Source: Micromonospora antibiotica
GTDB taxonomy: Bacteria; Actinomycetota; Actinomycetes; Mycobacteriales; Micromonosporaceae
NCBI RefSeq assembly: GCF_017599305.1
Contig: NZ_JAGFWR010000005.1
Location: forward strand, 186,001-250,000
Length of the DNA stretch: 64,000 nt
Reading direction: 5' to 3'
Part shown: piece by piece, positions 56,754 to 64,000 of the stretch
Position numbering within the stretch: the stretch's first letter is position 1
Layout: every line of letters begins with the position of its first letter
Position numbers and translations under genes: made by a program
The notes under the pieces: model-generated
The model's database searches: none
What the model saw: the letters and a program-made list of their open reading frames with translations, nothing else
Told to the model about the DNA's origin: nothing

Positions 56754-58697
56754 GTGCGGGTCATGCTGGTCAATATGCCATGGACTTCCATCGACGTCCC
56801 TTCGTTGGCGATTGGAATCCTCACCAACAGTGTCCGGCAGAAAATGCCGGATGCCGAAGTGGAGGCCGTCCACGCGAATCTCGACTTCGTCGACTGGGTG
56901 GTCGACCGGACCGAGTTCGGATTGAGCGACTACTACTACTATTCGCTGTTCACCTATTTCGCGGGCTGTGGTGACTGGGTCTTCTCCTCGGCCCTGTACG
57001 ACGATCCCCAATGGCGGGTGCAGGAGTTCACCGACCGGGTCCGGACCCAGATGACCGAACGGGAACTCGCGCTCAACCTGGAGCTGCACCGGCTGGCCCC
57101 GGAATTCGTCGCGGAACTGGCCGACCGGATCGTCGCCCAGGCACCGGACGTCGTCGGCTTCACCTCCACGTTCCAGCAGAACGCCGCCGCCCTCGCCACC
57201 GCCCGGGCGATCAAGAAGCGGTCACCCGGCATCCGTACCGTCATGGGCGGCGCGAACTGCGACGGTGAGCAGGGTGCCGCGATCCACCGCAACTTCTCGT
57301 TCGTCGACTTCGTGGTCCGGGGTGAGGGCGAGACCGCGTTCCCCCGGCTGCTCGCCGCGCTCGACCCGGCCCGGTCGGCGGCCGTCGGGGCGGAGCCGGC
57401 GGGCGGGCTCGCCGACATCGAAGGGCTGTGCTGGGGCGGCCCGGACGGCCGGTCCGTGGCGAATCCGATGAGCACCACACCCCTGCCCCCGGCCGAGATC
57501 GTCGCCCCGGACTACGCGGGCTACTTCGAGCGGTTGGCCGCGTCCCGGGCGCAGCACTGGGTCGAGCCCCGGCTGGTCGTCGAGGGCGCCCGGGGCTGCT
57601 GGTGGGGCGAGAAGCACCACTGCACGTTCTGCGGCCTCAACGGATCGTTCATGCAGTTCCGCAGCAAGCACCCGGGCAGGTTCTACGACGAGATCATCGA
57701 GCTGGTCGAGCGGCACCAGGTCCTGGACATGTTCGTCGTGGACAACATCCTCGACATGAGCTACGTGACCTCGCTGCTACCCCGGCTCACCGAATCCGAC
57801 TACGACCTGCGGTTGCAGTACGAGATCAAGTCGAACATGAAGGGCCCGCAGGTGCAGGCGCTGGCCGACGCCGGTCTGGTCAGCGTGCAGCCCGGCATCG
57901 AGAGCCTCAACAGCCGGGTGCTCAAGCTGATGGACAAGGGGGTCAGCGGCTGCCTCAACATCCGGATGCTGCGTGACGCCGAGACCAGCGGGATCACCAT
58001 CGCCTGGAACTACCTGTACGGGTTCCCCGGCGAGACCGAGGACGACTACCTGCCGGTGATCGCGCAGATGCCGGCGCTGCACCACCTGTGCCCGGCCGAC
58101 GGGAGCACCCGCATCGCCATCGAGCGGTTCAGCCCCTTCTTCGTCCGCCCCGAACTCGGCTTCACCGACCTGCGGCCGGCGGCCCAGTACCGGCTGATCT
58201 ACGACCTGCCCGAGTCGGAGCTGATGGACCTGGCGTACCTGTTCGACGTACCGCCGCAGGGCATCGGCGGCGAGACGGCCGACCGGCTGGACCGGGCGGT
58301 CACCGAGTGGCAGCACGAGTACGCCCGCAGCCGGCTCACCCACCACGACCTCGGCGACGAGATCGTGCTGGTCAGCCGACGCAGGCACTTCGACTGGCAC
58401 GTCCTGCGGCTGACCGACCCGGTGGAGGTGGCCGTGTTCCGGCAGCTCGACCAGCCGCACAGCGTCAGCGCGCTGGCCCGGCGGCTGTCGGTCGACGAGC
58501 CGGTCCTTACGGCGTTGCTGCGGCGCTGGCGCGGTCTCGGCCTGGTCTACGAGGACGCCGGGCAGTTCATCCAGATCGCCCCGCAGGCCATGAACCAGGA
58601 TCTGCTGCGCATCGACCACCTGCACCTGGAACGTGAAGCCGCCGAGACCAGGGCCGCCGCCGAGGCGGGCGAGCCGGCCGCGCTCAGCGCGGTCTGA
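56754..58697 (+). CDS. B12-binding radical SAM RiPP maturase, probable C-methyltransferase
   Basis: A 647-residue enzyme. Residues 1-200 are a cobalamin-binding-like domain (VMLVNMPWTSIDVPSLAIGIL; DVVGFTSTFQQNAAALATARAIK; VMGGANCDGEQG). The radical SAM barrel has a CX7CX2C cluster motif, Cys282, Cys290 and Cys293, in GCWWGEKHHCTFCGLNGS. The C-terminus (about 540-620, ALARRLSVDEPVLTALLRRWRGLGLVYED) is winged-helix-like and could bind the leader. It matches the group catalogued as RiPP maturation radical SAM C-methyltransferases (TIGR03975, from memory). GTG 56754 has GAGGAGAGG upstream. Expected reaction: methyl transfer from methylcobalamin to unactivated carbons of the core. Confidence 0.9.
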   Translation: MRVMLVNMPWTSIDVPSLAIGILTNSVRQKMPDAEVEAVHANLDFVDWVVDRTEFGLSDYYYYSLFTYFAGCGDWVFSSALYDDPQWRVQEFTDRVRTQMTERELALNLELHRLAPEFVAELADRIVAQAPDVVGFTSTFQQNAAALATARAIKKRSPGIRTVMGGANCDGEQGAAIHRNFSFVDFVVRGEGETAFPRLLAALDPARSAAVGAEPAGGLADIEGLCWGGPDGRSVANPMSTTPLPPAEIVAPDYAGYFERLAASRAQHWVEPRLVVEGARGCWWGEKHHCTFCGLNGSFMQFRSKHPGRFYDEIIELVERHQVLDMFVVDNILDMSYVTSLLPRLTESDYDLRLQYEIKSNMKGPQVQALADAGLVSVQPGIESLNSRVLKLMDKGVSGCLNIRMLRDAETSGITIAWNYLYGFPGETEDDYLPVIAQMPALHHLCPADGSTRIAIERFSPFFVRPELGFTDLRPAAQYRLIYDLPESELMDLAYLFDVPPQGIGGETADRLDRAVTEWQHEYARSRLTHHDLGDEIVLVSRRRHFDWHVLRLTDPVEVAVFRQLDQPHSVSALARRLSVDEPVLTALLRRWRGLGLVYEDAGQFIQIAPQAMNQDLLRIDHLHLEREAAETRAAAEAGEPAALSAV

Positions 58698-58708
58698 GGG
58701 GAGGGAAC

Positions 58709-59392
58709 GTGTCCACCATCGACGCCGGTCTGCGGCCCATCCTGGTCGGTCTCGCCCGGGACCACGACCCGGCCGTCCTGTCCATCCCCGGCATGACCAT
58801 CGGTCCGGCCGAGCTGCGTGAGCCGGCCGCCGACGCGGTCGCCCGCTGGCGTTCTGCGGGGGTCCGTCGGGTCGACCTTCCCGACGTGGTGGACCTGACG
58901 GTCACCGGGGACGACGCGACGGCCGTCGACACGGTCCGCCGGCTGGTGCTGGTCCGGGAGCTGACCAGCCACGGTATCGCCGTGGACTGGCGGCTGCGGC
59001 TGCCCGGTGTCGAGGCCGACGAGTGGCTCCCGTACAGCCACCTGCGGGCGCCGGTCGAACTGCTCCCCGCGCCGGGGGGCGAGGGCGACCCGGTCGCGCA
59101 GCTCGACGCCTGGGTGAAGGGTTTCTACTTCGACAAGTGCACCTACCGTCGGGGCCCGGGGTTCGTCCAGGTGCGGGACCGCCGCGCCGGTCGGTTGAAC
59201 CTGCTGACCATCGACGATCCGGCCTACCTGGCGGTGCTCGACCAGTTGCTGGACGGTGCCGCCGTCACCGGGGTCGACCTCTCCATCGCCCGGGACTTCG
59301 GCGCGGAGGGCCTGGTCACCAAGATCGGCGAGCTGCTGGTGTGGCTGCCGCACCGGCTGCGCCGCTGGCCCCTGCCGTCGATGGTGATCTGA
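58709..59392 (+). CDS. DUF5825-like protein of the RiPP locus
   Basis: 227 residues from GTG 58709, with GGGGAGGG upstream, 11 bp after the radical SAM stop. No signal or membrane segment. Conserved-looking blocks are RRVDLPDVVDLTVTGDDATAV, VDWRLRLPGVEADEWLPYSHL, and WVKGFYFDKCTYRRGPGFVQVRDRR with the only cysteine (Cys144). I recognise it as DUF5825, a family I recall beside RiPP radical SAM C-methyltransferases. It may be a partner subunit, a leader-binding protein or a second tailoring enzyme. Confidence 0.75.
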   Translation: MSTIDAGLRPILVGLARDHDPAVLSIPGMTIGPAELREPAADAVARWRSAGVRRVDLPDVVDLTVTGDDATAVDTVRRLVLVRELTSHGIAVDWRLRLPGVEADEWLPYSHLRAPVELLPAPGGEGDPVAQLDAWVKGFYFDKCTYRRGPGFVQVRDRRAGRLNLLTIDDPAYLAVLDQLLDGAAVTGVDLSIARDFGAEGLVTKIGELLVWLPHRLRRWPLPSMVI

Positions 59393-60904
<1,512 letters not shown>

Positions 60905-60933
60905 CCCCGACCAGTTCCTGAGCGCACGCGACG

Positions 60934-60966
60934 GCGGGCGGTCCCGGTGCCACCGGGACCGCCCGC
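60934..60966. terminator. Bidirectional 14-bp hairpin terminator
   Basis: GCGGGCGGTCCCGG (60934-60947) and CCGGGACCGCCCGC (60953-60966) pair perfectly around 5 nt, between the convergent GH11 and GH59 stop codons. Confidence 0.8.
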
Positions 60967-60988
60967 TTGCTGCGTCAGGTGTCGCTGG

Positions 60989-63430
60989 TCAGCCGCGTAT
61001 CCACTGTTGGTTGGTGCCGCCGTTGCAGGTCCAGAGCTGGACGGCGGAGCCGTTGGCGGTGGCCCCGCCGTTGATGTCCAGGCACAGCCCGGAGGCGACC
61101 CCGACGATGGTGCCGTCGGCGTTGAGCCGCCACTGCTGGTTGGTGCCACCGGTGCAGCTCCAGATCCGGGCCCGGGTCCCGGATGCGGCGCTCGGCACGT
61201 CGAGGCACTTGTTGCCGTAGACGGTGAGCTGGTTGGTGGAGCTGAGCGACCAGCGCTGGTTGGCGCCGCCGTTGCAGTCCCAGATCTGCACCACCGCGCC
61301 GTCGGTCTGGCTGGCCCCGTTGACGTCGAGGCACCGGTTCGAGCCCGCGCCCCGGATCTCACCGGTCGGGGTGCCCGGGGAGCCGACGGCGGTCACCGAG
61401 AGGTTGTCGAACTGGGCGGTGACGCCCTGGCCGGTGCCGTACCCGATCTGGCCGGCGACCCAGGTGGAGTCGGTGGCCGTGCCGACGGTGGTGCCGTCGA
61501 TGGCGGCGGTCAGGGTGCTGCCGTTGAGCGTGAACGACAGGTTGTGCCACCGCCCGGTGCCCAGCGCCGAGGTGTTGCCGCTGGCCAGGGTGCGCCAGTT
61601 GCCGCTGGTGTTGTTGCTGCGGATCGACCAGGCCCCGCCGTCGGTGACCCGGAAGTAGTACCCGTTCATGTTCTGCGGGCCCTGGTGGTTGTAGGTGTTG
61701 CCGCGCCCGATGAGCTGCGCGTAGCCGGACTTCTCCAGCAGCACGTCGGAGGAGACCGTGTAGTTGCGCCAGGTCAGGTCGCCCAGCAGGGTGTACGGCT
61801 CGGCCTGCCCGGAGGTCCAGTAGATCGGGGCCTGCTCGGACATCTGCCGCACGCACTGCCCGGTGCGGCCGGCGGCACACCCGACGACCTCGAACGAGCC
61901 CTGCTGGTCCATCAGGTACCGCGCCTCGCGGCCGGTGGCGTACGAGTCGAAGGTGTCGGCGTACGGCAGCTGCAGGTTGCCCTGCGCCGGGCTGGTCGCG
62001 GTGCCCTTGCCCTGCCCGTTGGTGGTGGTGATGCTGTAGACGTAGCCGGGCTGGACGGTGAGCGAGAAGCGCCCGCCGTTCGGGGTGATGTCGCTGCCCC
62101 GGACGAAGTGGTCGGCGGTGTTGTTGGAGCGCACGTTCGTCGACCAGACCCGTACCGTGCCGGTGGACAGGCCGCCGGTGACGGTGAAGTCGAGGGTCTG
62201 CGCGCCACCGGCGTCCATCGTCTCGACGATGGTGCTGTAGTCGCTGTTGTTGGTGGACTTCAGCGAGACGTAGCTGCCGTTGTTGCGGTTGCCGCCGATG
62301 TACCCGCTCGACGCGTCGAGGTAGCGCCAGCCCGGTGCGGTGAACTGGGTGGTCTGCGCCATCACCCAGGCGTTCTTGCCGATCGAGTAGGCGCCGGACC
62401 AGGGCTGCTGGGCCACCGCCACGCCCGTGGTCGCCCACGGGATGTTGGGGGTGATGGCGGCGATGACCGGCCAGTTGATGTAGCCGGTCATCTTGCCGTC
62501 GAGGTAGCCCCGGTTGATGCCGCGGGCGAGCGCCTGCGCGCCCGCGTTGTAGTCGTCGGAGCCGTTCTCACTGGCCCACAGCGACTTGCCGGTGGAGACG
62601 GCGTTGTTGGAGCTGGGGCAGTTGGTCTGGGCGCTGCGGTAGCCGCAGACGTAGTGGCTGCCGAAGACCTGCACGGCGTTGCCGAAGGCCGGGTCGCGCA
62701 GCGAGTCGTCGGCCGCGCCCCAGCCGAAGTCGTCCGAGGCGACGATCTTGACGCTGCTGTAGCCACGGGCGTTGAGGGTGGAGCGCAGGTTCTTGTACCA
62801 GGTGGTGTTGTAGCCCTTCTCGTTCCACCCGCCCAGGTAGTTGATGGTCAGCCCGTGGGTGCCCGCGCAGTCCAGCCAGGCCACCAGGTAGTCGATCGAG
62901 TCGGTGGACCAGAAGTTGCCGTTGCCGATCCAGCCCGGCGCACCCCAGGCCAGGCCGACCAGGGCGATGTTGGGGTTACGGGTACGGGCCTGCTCCATCA
63001 GCCACCACTCGTAGCCCCGGTTGCAGTTGATGCTGCCCCGGGTGTGCTCGTGGCTGGGCTCGGCGCCGGAGGTGGAGTTGGTGTCGCCGCCGATCTCCAC
63101 CTTCATCAGCTGCATCGCCGCGCCGTAGCCCGGCTTGAACAGGTAGTCCAGGATGTCGCTGCGCTGCGGCTCGGGGTAGTCGACCAGCAGCCGGCTGTTG
63201 CCACCGCCGCCGCTGACCGCGCCGATGCCGTCCAGCGTCCGTCCGCCGGACCCGCCGTTGATCGTGATGGCGGTCGCCGCCTGTGCGGGTGCGGCGAAGC
63301 CGGTCAGCACCGCCGCCGCCGTCACCACCACTCCCAGCACCGATGCGGTCAACCGACGCGGACGCCACGCGCTGCGCCCCGGTCTGCGGCGTGGCTCGCC
63401 GTCGTGTCGACGGCTGCGTGCACTGAACAT
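60989..63430 (-). CDS. Secreted GH59 (galactosylceramidase-family) enzyme with ricin-type CBM13
   Basis: 813 residues. A long Arg-rich n-region and signal peptide (to about 51, PAQAA) precede a GH59 catalytic domain closely matching animal GALC: DGIGAVSGGGGNSRLLVDYP, ILDYLFKPGYGAAMQLMKVEIGGDTN, GYEWWLMEQARTRNPNI, acid/base Glu204 (GWNEKGYN) and nucleophile Glu288 (WASENGSDDY). A lectin-like beta domain follows. The last 130 residues form a three-fold ricin-B/CBM13 module (QxW repeats: NQRWSL, NQQWRL, NQQWIRG). Expected to cleave terminal beta-galactosides of plant or sphingolipid glycans. ATG 63430 has GGGGAGG upstream. Confidence 0.93.
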   Translation of the reverse strand: MFSARSRRHDGEPRRRPGRSAWRPRRLTASVLGVVVTAAAVLTGFAAPAQAATAITINGGSGGRTLDGIGAVSGGGGNSRLLVDYPEPQRSDILDYLFKPGYGAAMQLMKVEIGGDTNSTSGAEPSHEHTRGSINCNRGYEWWLMEQARTRNPNIALVGLAWGAPGWIGNGNFWSTDSIDYLVAWLDCAGTHGLTINYLGGWNEKGYNTTWYKNLRSTLNARGYSSVKIVASDDFGWGAADDSLRDPAFGNAVQVFGSHYVCGYRSAQTNCPSSNNAVSTGKSLWASENGSDDYNAGAQALARGINRGYLDGKMTGYINWPVIAAITPNIPWATTGVAVAQQPWSGAYSIGKNAWVMAQTTQFTAPGWRYLDASSGYIGGNRNNGSYVSLKSTNNSDYSTIVETMDAGGAQTLDFTVTGGLSTGTVRVWSTNVRSNNTADHFVRGSDITPNGGRFSLTVQPGYVYSITTTNGQGKGTATSPAQGNLQLPYADTFDSYATGREARYLMDQQGSFEVVGCAAGRTGQCVRQMSEQAPIYWTSGQAEPYTLLGDLTWRNYTVSSDVLLEKSGYAQLIGRGNTYNHQGPQNMNGYYFRVTDGGAWSIRSNNTSGNWRTLASGNTSALGTGRWHNLSFTLNGSTLTAAIDGTTVGTATDSTWVAGQIGYGTGQGVTAQFDNLSVTAVGSPGTPTGEIRGAGSNRCLDVNGASQTDGAVVQIWDCNGGANQRWSLSSTNQLTVYGNKCLDVPSAASGTRARIWSCTGGTNQQWRLNADGTIVGVASGLCLDINGGATANGSAVQLWTCNGGTNQQWIRG

Positions 63431-63539
63431 GTGACTCGCCTCCCCAGCCGGTCTCCGACCTCGAAGCGGTACGGCACACGTCGAACTGTCGCACCCCGCG
63501 CAGCACGGAAATCGGCGAACATCAATGATAAGACGTCGT

Positions 63540-63569
63540 ATGTTAGGCACCGCAGCGCTTACCGGTCAA
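63540..63569 (-). promoter_or_regulatory. Candidate promoter of the GH59 gene
   Basis: On the minus strand TTGACC (63569-63564) and TAACAT (63545-63540) are 18 bp apart, in a lower-GC part of the 327-bp gap, and would give a leader of about 100 nt. Nothing else is seen in 63,431-63,757. Confidence 0.5.
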
Positions 63570-63757
63570 CGTCCTGTTCGGAGGGAAATAATCCATACTC
63601 ACCCGCACCGCACCCACCTGGGAATCCCGAATAGATCAGATGTATGGACTCTGCTGTGACGGGCGGGAAAACGGGACACGCCGCCGACCCGGACGCCACC
63701 GGATCGGCGGCGGTACGGGTCGGCGGCGCGGCATCGGCGCTTCCGGTTCAGCCGGTC

Positions 63758-64000
63758 CTACAGGACCAGCTGCGCCGGGGTCGACCGGTGGGTGGTGGTG
63801 CCGTCACCCAACTGCCCGGACATGTTGTTGCCCCAGCACCACAGGCCACCGTCGGTGCGGACGCCGCAGCTGTGGTAGCTGACGCCCAGGTTCTGCGTCC
63901 AGGTGGTCGCGGTGCCGACCCGGACCGGGGCGGACCGGTGGGTGGTGGTGCCGTCACCCAACTGCCCGAACCCGTTGTTGCCCCAGCACCACAGGCCACC
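63758..64000 (-). CDS. C-terminal end of an RCC1-repeat (beta-propeller) protein (5' partial)
   Basis: The frame runs off the right edge. The visible 80 residues contain two RCC1-type blades with the signature [20 protein letters not shown], one in each. The 150-bp (50-residue) period is also visible in DNA, where gaccggtgggtggtggtgcc recurs at 63783 and 63933. Paired Cys residues per blade are typical of secreted bacterial RCC1 proteins, which often mediate protein-protein contacts. The partner and the N-terminus are outside the window. Confidence 0.88.
   Translation of the reverse strand, partial: GGLWCWGNNGFGQLGDGTTTHRSAPVRVGTATTWTQNLGVSYHSCGVRTDGGLWCWGNNMSGQLGDGTTTHRSTPAQLVL

Noticed and set aside
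60947..63634. Plus-strand open frame of 895 codons opposite the GH59 gene
   Set aside because: Valine/Gly/Ala-rich shadow of a gene with clear catalytic motifs on the minus strand.

Overview
The window is high-GC actinobacterial DNA, most likely from a Micromonospora-like member of the Micromonosporaceae. Supporting signs are strong third-position GC, many GTG starts, GTGA/ATGA stop-start overlaps, actinobacterial families (class F sortase with DUF4397, DUF6232, RskA-type anti-sigma, ROK and NB-ARC/TPR regulators) and plant-polymer hydrolases. No rRNA, tRNA, CRISPR array, transposase or prophage gene was seen.

Region 1 (1-23,614) is a conserved core, mostly on the minus strand. It holds a pyruvate dehydrogenase-like E1, gatB-gatA-gatC, a GGDEF/EAL protein, ligA, a MetE-like methyltransferase, mnmA, a cysteine desulfurase, a DUF4397/sortase operon divergent from an ECF sigma/anti-sigma pair, and etfA-etfB. 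From memory, gatB, gatA, gatC, ligA, the MetE-like gene, trmU, iscS and fixB/fixA occur in the same order in Mycobacterium tuberculosis (about Rv3009c-Rv3029c), so the genes between them are insertions into an old backbone.

Region 2 (24,000-45,640) is a mix: DUF202 and other small membrane proteins, two ABC exporter pairs, an IlvG-like TPP enzyme, an enoyl-CoA hydratase, paired DUF6232 proteins, a membrane-fused hydrolase, ribokinase, a ROK regulator divergent from a GH3 glycosidase, a STAS protein and acetyltransferases.

Region 3 (45,700-64,000) is accessory. It has an HTH/Clp_N protein with a paired-palindrome operator over its promoter, a secreted three-repeat protein, an NB-ARC/TPR regulator divergent from a secreted trypsin-like protease, and then the main item. 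That is a compact RiPP locus at 53,361-59,392: MFS transporter, S9 peptidase, a 33-residue precursor peptide (56,559-56,660) whose C-terminus alternates Val with Thr/Lys/Ser and ends in Phe, a B12-binding radical SAM enzyme of the C-methyltransferase type, and a DUF5825-like protein. A perfect 17-bp hairpin lies between precursor and enzyme. The proposed route is modification of the core by the radical SAM enzyme, leader removal by the peptidase and export by the MFS protein. The window ends with a GH11 xylanase, a GH59 galactosylceramidase-family enzyme with a ricin-type lectin module, and the end of an RCC1-repeat protein.
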